From NCBI RefSeq assembly GCF_011065935.2, contig NZ_JAAMNH020000001.1, forward strand, positions 4,919,001-4,983,000: DNA of 64,000 nucleotides, in the 5' to 3' direction. This document shows positions 18,042 through 27,710 of this stretch, in pieces. The number at the start of each line of letters is the position of its first letter. The stretch's first letter is position 1. Made by a program: the position numbers and the translations under genes. The stretch is from Clostridium estertheticum (lineage in GTDB: Bacteria; Bacillota; Clostridia; Clostridiales; Clostridiaceae). Below the pieces are notes generated by a model. It saw only the letters and a list, made by a program, of their open reading frames with translations. It searched no databases and had not been told where the DNA came from.

Positions 18042-18953
18042 ATGAGAAACACAAGAAAAAAGAAAAAGCGCTCATTAGCACTTCTATTAGTAAAAATTTT
18101 CATTCTTACTTTGTTTGTTTCTTCAATTGTGAAAGCAGCCGTTGGAGAAGCAACCGTTGTAAGAAGTGAAAATGAAAGTACAATATTACAACAGGAAATA
18201 ACGCAAATGCATTACCATAATGAGAAGTTAAAATCAGAAAATACAAATCTTCAAAGCAAAATTAAAAAAAGTGAAATATCCTATAAACAAATCTCAACTA
18301 GATCAAAAACAGCTAAAATTAAAATAGCTTATTTAACCTTTGATGATGGTCCATCAAAAAACACTTTAGACATATTAAGAATCTTAAAACAATATGATAT
18401 TAAAGCTACTTTTTTCGTAAATGGTCATCCTGCTTTAAGTGACTTGTATAAACAGATTTCTGATGATGGACATGTTTTGGCAAATCATACTTACAGTCAT
18501 GATTATAAAAATATCTATTCATCAGCCGATAATTTTAAAAAAGATGTTGAAAAATTGGATACCTTCCTTACTGAAATAACTGGAAAGGAACCTGCTCATA
18601 TTTTAAGATACCCAGGTGGATCTAATAATAATATCTCAGTTCAATATGGTGGTATGGAAATAATGAACTCTATAATTAAAGAAATGAATGCATCAGGCTA
18701 TAAATACTTTGATTGGAATGTTGATTCTAGTGATGCATCCACATATCGCCAAAACAAAGATGTTATTGTACAAGCAGTTTTGAATCAAAGTAGTCAAATT
18801 AAGCATCCCATTATATTAATGCATGATTTAGACCCAAAAACCACAACCGTACAAGCCTTACCGGAAATCATTGTGGGTCTCAAGAAACAAGGATTTATCT
18901 TTGACGTATTGTCTAACGATATTTATGCACCACAATTTAAAGTAATTAAATAG
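18042..18953 (+). CDS. Polysaccharide deacetylase (peptidoglycan deacetylase type)
   Basis: A 303-residue NodB-fold enzyme removing acetyl groups from N-acetylated sugars, probably peptidoglycan. A basic N-terminus and helix (about 11-32) anchor it; residues 40-85 are coiled coil. The catalytic domain has TFDDGPS (Asp101/Asp102), metal ligands HTYSH (149-153), RYPGGS (189-194), DWNVDSSD and ILMHD. Deacetylation usually confers lysozyme resistance. It follows GAGGAAGG closely and is last of a two-gene unit. Confidence 0.88.
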   Translation: MRNTRKKKKRSLALLLVKIFILTLFVSSIVKAAVGEATVVRSENESTILQQEITQMHYHNEKLKSENTNLQSKIKKSEISYKQISTRSKTAKIKIAYLTFDDGPSKNTLDILRILKQYDIKATFFVNGHPALSDLYKQISDDGHVLANHTYSHDYKNIYSSADNFKKDVEKLDTFLTEITGKEPAHILRYPGGSNNNISVQYGGMEIMNSIIKEMNASGYKYFDWNVDSSDASTYRQNKDVIVQAVLNQSSQIKHPIILMHDLDPKTTTVQALPEIIVGLKKQGFIFDVLSNDIYAPQFKVIK

Positions 18954-19084
18954 CAAACATAATTTTTACTTTGTACTTTGAAGGCTTAGAACCATCAACG
19001 TCGTATTACACTATATAATAATATTATTAGTACCTTGACATTTTTATTGTAGGTGCTATAATTATGGATAATTAAATAATTTAA

Positions 19085-19320
19085 TACTACGAAGAGAAAA
19101 GTATGCCATGTCCCATTTACAGAGAGAAAATACAATAGCTGAAAGTATTTTTAAATGGAAGTAGCTGAAGACTACCTCTGAGTGACTCCAATAAAGTCCG
19201 GTAATTCCGTTATAATTAGTAAGTGGTTTATTTTTATAAACAATTTGGGTGGAACCGCGGGAAATTATAATCTCGTCCCTTTTCTATAGTTAGAATTGAG
19301 ATGAGGTTTTTTTTGTTTTA
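19085..19320 (+). promoter_or_regulatory. T-box leader of thrS
   Basis: The T-box core GGGTGGAACCGCGG is at 19247-19260. A long stem I region begins near 19090. ACC at about 19174-19176 (in GACTACCTCTGAG) is the likely threonine specifier. CTCGTC and GATGAG then form a terminator ending in eight Ts (about 19272-19318). Uncharged tRNA-Thr would favour the antiterminator and thrS expression. Confidence 0.9.
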
Positions 19321-19416
19321 TAAAAAAATATGTTTTTATAAACTTGTGCATAATATTGTGTGCTGGTTATTTTTTAATATACCTTGAATAGAGAAAAAGA
19401 GAGGGGAGTAATATAT

Positions 19417-21354
19417 ATGATAAATATTAAATTAAAAGATGGTTCAATGAAATCTTATGAATCTGGAATGACTGTAATCGAAATTGCGAAAGATATTAGC
19501 GAGGGACTTGCGAGAGTTGCTTGTGCTGGCACAGTCAATGGTAAAACTGTAGATTTACGTTTCATAATTACTGAGGACTCTGAACTTAGTATATTAACTT
19601 TTGATGATGAGGAAGGTAAAAGAGCCTTTAGACATACTGCTACTCACATTTTAGCTCAAGCAGTAAAAAGATTATTCCCTGATACAAAACTTGCCATAGG
19701 ACCTGCTATAGATGGAGGTTTCTACTACGATTTTGATAAACAAAATTCTTTCTCTGCTGAGGAAATTAAACAAATAGAAGAAGAAATGAAGAAAATTGTT
19801 AAAGAAGATTTGCCAATAGAAAGATTTGAACTTTCAAGAGTTGAAGCTATAGCTTTAATGGAAGCGCAAGATGAAAATTTCAAAGTTCAATTAATTGAAG
19901 ATCTACCAGAGGATGCAATTTTATCCTTCTACAAACATGGTGAATTTACAGATCTTTGTGCAGGTCCCCATTTAATGTCTACAAGATACGTAAAAGCCTT
20001 CAAACTTACTCAAGTTGCAGGAGCATACTGGAGAGGTAGCGAGAAAAATAAAATGCTTAGTCGTATATATGGAACTGCCTTCACAAAGAAATCTGATTTA
20101 GATGCTCATATAGAAAGAGTGGAAGAAGCTAAAAAAAGAGACCATAACAAGCTTGGACGTGAACTAAAAATGTTTACAACTTCTGATGTTATAGGTCAAG
20201 GTTTACCTCTACTTATGCCAAATGGTGCAAGGGTAATCCAGTTATTACAACGTTTTGTTGAAGACGAGGAAGAAAGAAGAGGCTATGTTATAACTAAAAC
20301 TCCTCTTATGGCTAAGAGCGATTTATATAAAATGTCTGGCCACTGGGACCATTATAAAGAAGGAATGTTTGTCCTTGGAGATGAATCTAAAGATGAGGAA
20401 GTTTTGGCACTTCGCCCAATGACATGCCCATTCCAATTTACAATTTATAATAATGATCAAAAGAGTTATCGTGATCTTCCAATTAGATATGCAGAAACTT
20501 CAACATTGTTTAGAAATGAGTCTTCAGGTGAAATGCATGGTCTTATGAGAGTACGTCAATTTACTATTTCAGAGGGTCATTTGGTTGTTAGACCTGATCA
20601 ATTAGAAGATGAATTTAAAGGAGTTATAAACTTAATTAATTATATAATGGTTACACTTGGAATCGAAAATGATATCACTTACAGATTCTCTAAAGGTGAT
20701 CCTAATGATAAGGAAAAATATATTGACAACCCAGAAGCTTGGGCGGATACTGAAACTAAGATGAAGGATATACTAGACCACTTAGGAATAAACTATAAAA
20801 CAGCTGTTGGCGAAGCTGCTTTCTACGGCCCTAAGCTTGACCTTCAATTCAAAAATGTTCATGGTAAAGAAGATACTATAATTACTGTACAAATTGACTT
20901 CGCACTACCAGAAAGATTTGACATGACTTATGTTGATAAAGATGGCTCTAAAAAACGCCCATATGTTATCCATAGAACTTCTATTGGTTGCTACGAGAGA
21001 ACACTTGCAATGCTTATAGAAAAATATGCGGGAGCTTTCCCAACTTGGCTTGCACCGCTACAAGTTAAGGTATTACCTATTTCTGAAAAGTATCATGATT
21101 ATGCAGATATGGTAGTAGCTAAGCTAAAGGCAGCTAACATTAGAGTCGAGGGAGACTTTAGAGCAGAAAAAATCGGATACAAAATCCGTGAAGCTCGTAA
21201 TGAAAGAGCACCTTTCATGCTAATAGTTGGTGAAAAAGAAGCTGAGCTAAATGAAGTTTCTGTTAGAAGTAGAAGAAATGATGATGAAGGTGCAATTGCA
21301 CTTGATTCCTTTATTGCACGAATTAAAAATGAAATAGAAACTAGACTATTATAA
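19417..21354 (+). CDS. thrS: Threonyl-tRNA synthetase
   Basis: A class II synthetase of 645 residues in the cytosol. The TGS domain is at about 1-62, the editing domain with HTATH and CAGPH at about 63-225, and the catalytic core at about 240-535 with motif 2 TLFRNESSGEMHGLMRVRQF and motif 3 GCYERTLAMLIEKYAG. The anticodon-binding domain ends the protein. ATG 19417 is preferred over an upstream in-frame TTG at 19384 because GAGGGGAG lies just before it. It is controlled by the T-box and ended by the terminator at 21357. Confidence 0.97.
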   Translation: MINIKLKDGSMKSYESGMTVIEIAKDISEGLARVACAGTVNGKTVDLRFIITEDSELSILTFDDEEGKRAFRHTATHILAQAVKRLFPDTKLAIGPAIDGGFYYDFDKQNSFSAEEIKQIEEEMKKIVKEDLPIERFELSRVEAIALMEAQDENFKVQLIEDLPEDAILSFYKHGEFTDLCAGPHLMSTRYVKAFKLTQVAGAYWRGSEKNKMLSRIYGTAFTKKSDLDAHIERVEEAKKRDHNKLGRELKMFTTSDVIGQGLPLLMPNGARVIQLLQRFVEDEEERRGYVITKTPLMAKSDLYKMSGHWDHYKEGMFVLGDESKDEEVLALRPMTCPFQFTIYNNDQKSYRDLPIRYAETSTLFRNESSGEMHGLMRVRQFTISEGHLVVRPDQLEDEFKGVINLINYIMVTLGIENDITYRFSKGDPNDKEKYIDNPEAWADTETKMKDILDHLGINYKTAVGEAAFYGPKLDLQFKNVHGKEDTIITVQIDFALPERFDMTYVDKDGSKKRPYVIHRTSIGCYERTLAMLIEKYAGAFPTWLAPLQVKVLPISEKYHDYADMVVAKLKAANIRVEGDFRAEKIGYKIREARNERAPFMLIVGEKEAELNEVSVRSRRNDDEGAIALDSFIARIKNEIETRLL

Positions 21355-21356
21355 TA

Positions 21357-21398
21357 AAAAAATCCAGTACAAGATTTAATCTTGTACTGGATTTTTTA
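21357..21398. terminator. Bidirectional terminator thrS/glnS
   Basis: AATCCAGTACAAGAT and ATCTTGTACTGGATT flank a 3-base loop, with A and T runs outside. It serves two convergent genes. Confidence 0.9.
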
Positions 21399-21404
21399 TA
21401 CTTT

Positions 21405-23057
21405 TTAAATTTTGAAAGAACTTTTTAAAGACACTATTCTGTTAAACACTAATTTTTCTTCTGTAGTGTATCTAGAATCCACATTGAAATATCCATGTCT
21501 GAAAAATTGGAATTTATCCTGTGGTTTTGAACCTTCCATATTTGGTTCTACAAATCCTTGAAGGATTTCTATAGAATTTGGATTTATTTGATTTAAGAAA
21601 GTTTTTCCTTCTTCTTGCTCTTCATCTAAAATCAGTGGTTCAAATAATCTAAATTCTGCTGGCACTGCATTTGTTGAATCTACAAAGTGGATTGTTCCTT
21701 TAACTTTTCTTCCTTCAAATCCACTACCGCTCTTAGTTTCAATATCATAAGTACAATGTATTTCGGTTATATTTCCCTCAGCATCTTTAACAAAATCATT
21801 ACATTTTATAAAATATGCTCCCTTGAGTCTTACTTCATTTCCAGGAAACAATCTAAAATATTTCTTTGGTGGATTTTCCATAAAATCTTCTTGTTCTATA
21901 TATATTTCTTTTGAGAAAGACACTTGGCGAGTTCCCATAGATGCATCATCTTGATTATTCTCAATTTCTAGCACTTCCACTTGAGCTTCTGGGTAGTTTG
22001 TAATAACCACTTTTAATGGTTTTAAAATTGCCATAGTTCTAAGTGTTTTAGGACTTAAATCTTCTCTTATAAAATGCTCAAGCATTTGGCCATCTACTGT
22101 ACTGTTAGCTTTTGCAACTCCAATTTCTCTGCAAAAATTACGTATAGCGTTTGCAGTGTATCCACGACGCCTAAGTCCAGCTATAGTTGGCATACGAGGA
22201 TCATCCCAAGCATCTACAATTCCCTCGTCTACTAATTGCTTAAGATTTCTTTTACTCATTACAGTATTTGTTATATTTAATCTTGCGAACTCAATTTGTC
22301 TTGGTTTATTTTCCATTTCACAATTATTTATAACCCAATCATATAGTGGACGATGATCTTCAAATTCTAAGGTGCAAATTGAATGTGTAATTCCTTCAAT
22401 TGCATCTTCAATTGGATGAGCATAATCGTACATAGGATAAATACACCATTTATCTCCTGTGTTGTGATGAACCGCATGAGACATACGATAAATTATTGGA
22501 TCTCTCATGTTTATATTAGGAGAGCTCATATCGATTTTAGCTCTTAGAACCTTTTCTCCGTCCGCGAATTCACCTTTTCTCATACGATCAAATAGGTCTA
22601 AGTTTTCCTCTACGGTTCTATTTTTGTATGGGCTTTCTTTACCTGGTTCTCTTAGTGTTCCTCTGTATTCTTTCATTTGCTCAGCTGTTAAATCACAAAC
22701 ATAAGCTTTATTATTTTTTATTAATAATACAGCTCGGTCATACATTTCATCAAAATAGTTTGATGCAAAAAATAGTTCATCCCACTTATATCCAAGCCAT
22801 TTTATGTCCTCTTCTATGGAATTAACGTACTCTTTATCTTCCTTTGCTGGGTTAGTATCATCAAAACGTAAGTTTGTCTTACCTTTAAATTCATCTGCCA
22901 GTTCAAAATTTAATATAATTGATTTTGCATGCCCAATGTGCAAATATCCATTTGGTTCTGGTGGAAAACGAGTTATGATTTCACCGTGTTTTCCGCTTTC
23001 TAAATCTTCCATAACAATATTTCTTATAAAATTTGATGAAGTAGTTTTGTTTTCCAT
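21405..23057 (-). CDS. glnS: Glutaminyl-tRNA synthetase
   Basis: A class I synthetase of 550 residues. PEPNGYLHIGHAKS carries the HIGH motif (about 33-46) and VMSKRNLKQL the KMSKS equivalent (about 265-274), followed by the beta-barrel anticodon region. Many Firmicutes make Gln-tRNA by transamidation instead, so a dedicated GlnRS is notable; clostridia often have it. ATG 23057 is chosen over an in-frame GTG at 23066 because AAGGAAGG lies 8 bp before the ATG. A 38-bp palindrome precedes it. Confidence 0.95.
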   Translation of the reverse strand: MENKTTSSNFIRNIVMEDLESGKHGEIITRFPPEPNGYLHIGHAKSIILNFELADEFKGKTNLRFDDTNPAKEDKEYVNSIEEDIKWLGYKWDELFFASNYFDEMYDRAVLLIKNNKAYVCDLTAEQMKEYRGTLREPGKESPYKNRTVEENLDLFDRMRKGEFADGEKVLRAKIDMSSPNINMRDPIIYRMSHAVHHNTGDKWCIYPMYDYAHPIEDAIEGITHSICTLEFEDHRPLYDWVINNCEMENKPRQIEFARLNITNTVMSKRNLKQLVDEGIVDAWDDPRMPTIAGLRRRGYTANAIRNFCREIGVAKANSTVDGQMLEHFIREDLSPKTLRTMAILKPLKVVITNYPEAQVEVLEIENNQDDASMGTRQVSFSKEIYIEQEDFMENPPKKYFRLFPGNEVRLKGAYFIKCNDFVKDAEGNITEIHCTYDIETKSGSGFEGRKVKGTIHFVDSTNAVPAEFRLFEPLILDEEQEEGKTFLNQINPNSIEILQGFVEPNMEGSKPQDKFQFFRHGYFNVDSRYTTEEKLVFNRIVSLKSSFKI

Positions 23058-23079
23058 ATTTGTCACCTTCCTTAAGTTC

Positions 23080-23117
23080 GCGTTTACTAACGTAAGCTAG
23101 CTTATGTTAGTAAACGC
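23080..23117. promoter_or_regulatory. 38-bp palindrome upstream of glnS
   Basis: GCGTTTACTAACGTAAGCT is followed by its reverse complement with one C/T difference. It starts 22 bp upstream of the glnS ATG, just before the ribosome site. No T run follows, so an operator or translational hairpin is more likely than a terminator. Confidence 0.5.
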
Positions 23118-23155
23118 ACTTGCTTGTAAATTTTCTCTATATTCTAATAAATATA

Positions 23156-23495
23156 TCACAAAAACAGATTTTTTTCTAGGATTTTTTTGACAGATACCAC
23201 CCACGTGGCAAAGCCGCTGGTATGATAACATATAACCGCTCCAGATTTAGAGGAGTTACCCACATATGTTACTTTCGTTCTTAAAGCATCCGGAATTACA
23301 CCTATATGGATTAAACTGTCCACATTTAAATATTTGCCAAATTGTCCTATAATAATCACTCTTTGTAAATCTAATATATCTATTTTCATTAAAGTCAGTA
23401 ACACATAAAAGCCAGATGAAATAGCACCTTCTACTAGTTTCACCTGACGAGTATCCTTTTGTGTTATTCTTATTTCCTTTGGGTAATCATATTTT
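23156..23495 (-). pseudogene. C-terminal fragment of a corrinoid-protein reactivator (RACo/DUF4445)
   Basis: The frame reads YPKEIRITQKDTRQVKL, GAISSGFYVLL, GQFGKYLNVDSLIHIG and YVGNSSKSGA. This is the ASKHA-fold C-terminal end of RACo-type ATPases that reduce Co(II) corrinoids back to Co(I). The N-terminal ferredoxin and most of the ATPase part are absent: the fragment begins right at the 3' end of the corrinoid protein gene. The last 20 or so residues come from a family C repeat (CCACGTGG at 23201-23208). An intact copy would be needed elsewhere for the module to run. Confidence 0.72.
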
Positions 23496-24158
23496 AAGGT
23501 CTTCCTTTGCACTATTAACCAATTCCTTTGCCGTTTTAGCTGCTCTAGATGCATCAGAAGTATATACATCTGCCCCTATTTTTTCAGCAAAGCTAGATGA
23601 TACTGGGCCCCCACCTATCATAACTATAATTTTATCTCTTAAATTTTCATTTTTTAATATTTTAATAACTTCTTCCATACCACACATAGTTGTAGTCATA
23701 AGAGTAGATAAGCATATAATATCCGCATTTATTTCCACTGCTTTTTCTACAAATTTTATAGCAGGCACATCTCTTCCTAAATCTTCTACATAAAAGCCCT
23801 CAGTTTCCATCATGATTTTAACCAAGTTTTTACCTATATCATGGGTATCCCCTTCTACTACTCCTATAACTACCTTATGTTTTTTATCCCCATCCTTACT
23901 TTTTAAATGAGGTTTTAATATTTCCAGCCCCCCGTACATAGCATCTGAACAAATTAATAATTCCGGAATATAATATTCTTCCTCATCGTATAACTGTCCT
24001 GCTCTACGCATTCCATGAGCAAGTCCCTTATCAATACCCTCATAAGCATCAAAATTATTTTCAATGAATTGTTTAGTAATTTCTATAGTTTTTTCCTCTT
24101 CCATGTCTACAACAGAATCAGAAATTGCTTGTAATAATTTTTCTTTTAAATCTGACAT
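23487..24158 (-). CDS. Corrinoid (B12-binding) methyl-carrier protein
   Basis: A 223-residue protein of the MtbC/MtmC type. Residues 1-85 form the helical cap, about 90-215 the B12-binding Rossmann fold. The cobalt-ligating motif EGDTHDIGKNL (about 101-111, DxHxxG) is intact. The protein carries a methyl group between a substrate methyltransferase and an acceptor enzyme. It lies 128 bp after the UroD-family gene with a weak ribosome site, and the truncated reactivator follows. The substrate is unknown. Confidence 0.88.
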   Translation of the reverse strand: MSDLKEKLLQAISDSVVDMEEEKTIEITKQFIENNFDAYEGIDKGLAHGMRRAGQLYDEEEYYIPELLICSDAMYGGLEILKPHLKSKDGDKKHKVVIGVVEGDTHDIGKNLVKIMMETEGFYVEDLGRDVPAIKFVEKAVEINADIICLSTLMTTTMCGMEEVIKILKNENLRDKIIVMIGGGPVSSSFAEKIGADVYTSDASRAAKTAKELVNSAKEDLKI

Positions 24159-24260
24159 ATATTATTACTGGTTTCTTAAATCTAAGTATATGTGAACATT
24201 TAAATTTAAAAACCAGTATTCACCTCGCCTTCTATTTTTAACATTTATGAAAAACCTACA

Positions 24261-24290
24261 ACTTGCCACTTGCCACGTGGATGGCACTAG
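24261..24290. repeat. Family C repeat at the stop of the UroD-family gene
   Basis: ACTTGCCACTTGCCACGTGG followed by ATGGCACTAG. The last bases are the stop codon of the minus-strand gene (TAG then TGCCAT). Confidence 0.75.
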
Positions 24291-25342
24291 CTCTTTTGAC
24301 CATATATTCTTGCTGAATCCATAAGTGCTATTATTTTATCTGGATGGGTTCCAATAGGTATATCACAACCTGAGCTTAAAACAAATCCTTTTGGACTGTC
24401 ATATGCTTTGCTTATACATAGCTTACCTGCATTATGTATTTCTTCTATAGTTCCTCTAAGTATAGTCTCAACTGGAGCTACATTTCCTATTAAACAAACT
24501 TTATCCCCAAATTGCTTCTTAAGTTCTCCTATGTCGTCTATATTATCCAAGCTTAAATTTGCAATACCTACTTCTACCATATCACCCCATATCTTTTTAG
24601 TTGTTCCACAGATGTGTAGGGTGCTTCCACTTCCTCGCCTTTCAATAATTCTATCCATACATTTTTTCAAATATGGCTTTGCAAATTCTCTGAAGGTTTT
24701 AGCACTAATCATAGTACCAGAAGCAACAGGTTCAGCAATACTTGGACTTAACCCTAAATCGCATACTGCATCAATATAGTTAATAACACTTTGGGTGGAT
24801 ATTTCTAGCAGCCTATGTACCATTTCAGGGTTTCTAGTTATATCCTTAAGAAAATCCTCTGTACCTCTTAAAAAAGCAGCCGTGGTAAATGGTCCTCCCA
24901 TAGAACTTCCTACAAATACTTCATGCCCAATTCTTCCACTCGTTACTTTAAGTGCTTCAAGAAAATATGATATTCTCCCATCTTTATAAGGATCTAAAGG
25001 TGATAGTTTGCCTATATCCTTATAGTCCTTTAATATAGCTTTACTAAAGTAAGGTGTACCATTTTCTGGGAACTTAAATTCACTTCCCATAGCCTCAGGT
25101 ATTCCCTGAAGTCCTGGACCAACACCTATGCTATCTGGTCTGATTGTTTCAAAGCTTTTCACTGCTACATCTATAATTACTTCTGTTGAAAAATTATGTT
25201 CTTTAATTGTATGTCCAAAAAGTGGTGCACAGGCTTCCCCTAAAAATGGACTACAAGGAATTCTATCAATTTGTTTTCCTGCTGAAAAAGCTTCCATTCT
25301 TTCTCTTGGTGTCATTTGGTCTGGCTTTATAATTTGATTCAT
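24287..25342 (-). CDS. Uroporphyrinogen decarboxylase-family methyltransferase (MtaA/MtbA-like)
   Basis: A 351-residue TIM-barrel protein of the UroD superfamily. In this context it is more likely a methylcobamide methyltransferase than a haem enzyme, because a corrinoid protein follows and no haem genes do. Zinc-type residues are visible in STLHICGTTKKI (His-x-Cys) and SSGCDIPIGTHPDKI (Cys). Methyl acceptor and donor are unknown. The stop codon is part of a family C repeat. Confidence 0.8.
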   Translation of the reverse strand: MNQIIKPDQMTPRERMEAFSAGKQIDRIPCSPFLGEACAPLFGHTIKEHNFSTEVIIDVAVKSFETIRPDSIGVGPGLQGIPEAMGSEFKFPENGTPYFSKAILKDYKDIGKLSPLDPYKDGRISYFLEALKVTSGRIGHEVFVGSSMGGPFTTAAFLRGTEDFLKDITRNPEMVHRLLEISTQSVINYIDAVCDLGLSPSIAEPVASGTMISAKTFREFAKPYLKKCMDRIIERRGSGSTLHICGTTKKIWGDMVEVGIANLSLDNIDDIGELKKQFGDKVCLIGNVAPVETILRGTIEEIHNAGKLCISKAYDSPKGFVLSSGCDIPIGTHPDKIIALMDSARIYGQKS

Positions 25343-25688
25343 CTTAATTCCTCCTTAGAAAATTGGGATTAAATATTTTTGGGCATAGAAAAAAATAACA
25401 TATTAAATTGCTATTTTCTCAAAAATCCTTATACGATTACATAATTATTATAGTATTTTAATCATTAAAAAGGTTAACTATACCTTTTACGAATACTTGA
25501 TTTAGTACACATAAAGTTTACACTCTACTTTAATCTTATGCAAATCAGTTTTTCAAATAGGTTTTACCTTACCTATAGCTATTGTGCATCTTCGTTGACT
25601 TAATAATATATACATGATATTTTGTTAAAGGCATGAAATACATGTCTATTTTTTTGTATTTAATTAAATATATAGGGGAGTGATTTAT
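25343..25688. other. Divergent promoter region
   Basis: AT-rich, with no gene, no riboswitch and no clear operator recognised. It separates the methyl-transfer genes from the transporter. Confidence 0.4.
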
Positions 25689-27062
25689 GTGTCGGAGAAA
25701 AAAAAGAGAGAGACCTTTTCATCAGGATTTGCAGTTTTTTTCGCAACATTAGGTTCAGCAGTAGGTTTAGGTAATATATGGAAAGTTCCTTATCTAACAG
25801 GAGCTAATGGCGGAGGAGCTTTTCTCTTAATATATATTTTATGTGTTGCATTAGTTGGTATTCCAATTATGGTGTGTGAATTTTACATTGGTAGAAAATC
25901 AAGAAAAAATGCAGTGGGAGCTTTTGAAGAGTTAAAGGCTGCTAAAGGTTGGAAAAGCATTGGATTTATAGGGGTAGTTTCAGCATTTCTAATTATGTTT
26001 TTTTATAGTTGTGTTGCCGGTTGGGTTTATTCTTATGTCTTCAAAGCAATAAAAGGCGATTTCACGGGGGTTACCTCAGCTACATCTTCAGCAAAATTCA
26101 TGTCAACACTGGTTGGACCAATGCCTCCACTTGTATGGCAGTTTATAGTTCTTGCCATAGTTTCGCTAGTCTTACTTGCAGGAGTTAAAAATGGAATTGA
26201 AAGAATAACAAAAACACTTATGCCTGTATTATTCATACTAATTCTTATATGTGATGTAACGGCATTAACACTTCCAGAGGCATCACAAGGATTAAAGTTT
26301 TTATTCCATGTGGACTTTTCACAGATAAATGGAGCTGTTATATTAACTGCTCTTGGTTTGGCATTTTTCAAATTATCATTGGGAATGGGAATAATGATTA
26401 CCTATGGAAGTTATTTTACACAAAATAATAATATGATAGCAACTTCAGCAAGGGTTGCAATGTCTGACACACTAGTTTCAATACTAGCCGGAATTGCAAT
26501 ATTCCCAGCTGTATTCTCTTTTGGTATGAAACCTAGTGAAGGTGCTGGGCTATTATTTAAAACAATCCCGCTTGTATTCTCAAAAATGCCTTTTGGAAAT
26601 ATATTATTAGTAGCATTTTTCTTATTAACTGCTATTGCAGCTACAACAGCAATGATATCAAATGTCCAAGTTCCAGTTGCGTATTTTACGGAAGAAAAGG
26701 GTATGGGGAGAAAGAGTGCAGTGTTACTTACAACAGGTATAATGATGTCCATTGGAATACTAGCAACATTATCCGCTCATCCCTCAAGTGTCCTTGGTAA
26801 TATTCATATATTAGGACAGAAGGGATTTTTCGATTCATTTGATTACGTATCGTCAAATATATTACTTCCAGTAGGCGGACTTTTAACAGCAATTTTCGTT
26901 GGATACTTTGTTAAAAAGGAAGATTTTAAATTAGAGCTTTCAAATCAAGGAACTTTAAATAATGGTGCTGCAATAAATGTTTTGTACATATTTATTAAAT
27001 TTATAACACCTATTCTACTTGTAATTGTTTTCTTGAATTCAATAGGGATAATTAAATTATAA
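25689..27062 (+). CDS. Sodium-dependent transporter, NSS (SNF) family
   Basis: A 457-residue membrane protein with about 11-12 helices. The family signature GSAVGLGNIWKVPYLTGANG in helix 1 forms the sodium and substrate site. Bacterial members import amino acids or related amines with sodium. GTG 25689 lies 8 bp after AGGGGAG, which fits better than the in-frame GTG at 25680. It is divergent from the methyltransferase/corrinoid genes, so it may bring in a methylated amine or amino acid for them; that link is inferred. Confidence 0.9.
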   Translation: MSEKKKRETFSSGFAVFFATLGSAVGLGNIWKVPYLTGANGGGAFLLIYILCVALVGIPIMVCEFYIGRKSRKNAVGAFEELKAAKGWKSIGFIGVVSAFLIMFFYSCVAGWVYSYVFKAIKGDFTGVTSATSSAKFMSTLVGPMPPLVWQFIVLAIVSLVLLAGVKNGIERITKTLMPVLFILILICDVTALTLPEASQGLKFLFHVDFSQINGAVILTALGLAFFKLSLGMGIMITYGSYFTQNNNMIATSARVAMSDTLVSILAGIAIFPAVFSFGMKPSEGAGLLFKTIPLVFSKMPFGNILLVAFFLLTAIAATTAMISNVQVPVAYFTEEKGMGRKSAVLLTTGIMMSIGILATLSAHPSSVLGNIHILGQKGFFDSFDYVSSNILLPVGGLLTAIFVGYFVKKEDFKLELSNQGTLNNGAAINVLYIFIKFITPILLVIVFLNSIGIIKL

Positions 27063-27148
27063 ATAAAGAAGAACAGTAAACCTTATAAGTTACGCTAGTC
27101 TCTAAACTATTTCGCCTTATTAAGCTACAATAATCAATTATTAAAAAG

Positions 27149-27289
27149 TTAAATCTCAGTTCCACCCTTAACAAGCTTTATATCTGAATTCATAGCTTCA
27201 GTAGTTAGATAAGTTATACCCTGCAGATAATCTTTATCGCCATCTTCTGATAGCATAATTTTAGAGATTATATTATTCGCTGCGTAAGT
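27149..27289 (-). pseudogene. Unrecognised gene fragment
   Basis: About 46 codons are open on the minus strand, including GDKDYLQGITYLTTEAMNSD, with no upstream start or ribosome site. It looks like the tail of a lost gene. No family is recognised. Confidence 0.3.
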
Positions 27290-27459
27290 CTACCATTCCC
27301 ATTTCTATAAATACAACTGTTTAATTATTTATTGCTCATATTTGATTGTATATACCCTTATAGGAAAAAACAATTATAATAATTCTTTAACTTGAGAATA
27401 CAATACACAATATGTAATAATATAACTAACCAGTAATCTAGTGAAAGGAGATGGTAATA

Positions 27460-27588
27460 TTGATCATAACTAGGAGGTGGCTTTTGGCCTAAAAAGGTTA
27501 AAAGTTTACCATTAAATATGAAGTAGCTCGCAATTAATAATTGTTAGCTACTTCATATGAATATTAGGAGGCACACTGCCTCCTTTTA
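27460..27588 (+). other. Short frame followed by two hairpins
   Basis: AAAGGAG precedes a 10-codon frame (TTG 27460 to TAA 27492). A stem AAGTAGCT/AGCTACTT (about 27521-27556) and a terminator-like AGGAGGCACACTGCCTCCTTTT (27567-27588, in two arms) follow. This could be a small RNA or a leader. The next short frame at 27711 has a similar start region. Confidence 0.35.
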
Positions 27589-27593
27589 TATTA

Positions 27594-27616
27594 ACTTGCC
27601 ACGAGGATGGCACCAC
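27594..27616. repeat. Family C repeat
   Basis: ACTTGCCACGAGGATGGCAC, a variant with one change in the CACGTGG core, just after a terminator-like hairpin. Confidence 0.6.
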
Positions 27617-27710
27617 TTGTTATTGACATAAAAAGGTTTTTATAATAAAATGAAATTGTGTGAATAATCAATTTAAATAAAAATAATTCAGATGAAGGAG
27701 ATGTTGATAT

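Noticed and set aside
23058..23155. T-box leader before glnS
   Set aside because: No GGGTGGNACCGCG core or specifier stem is present; only a palindrome is seen.
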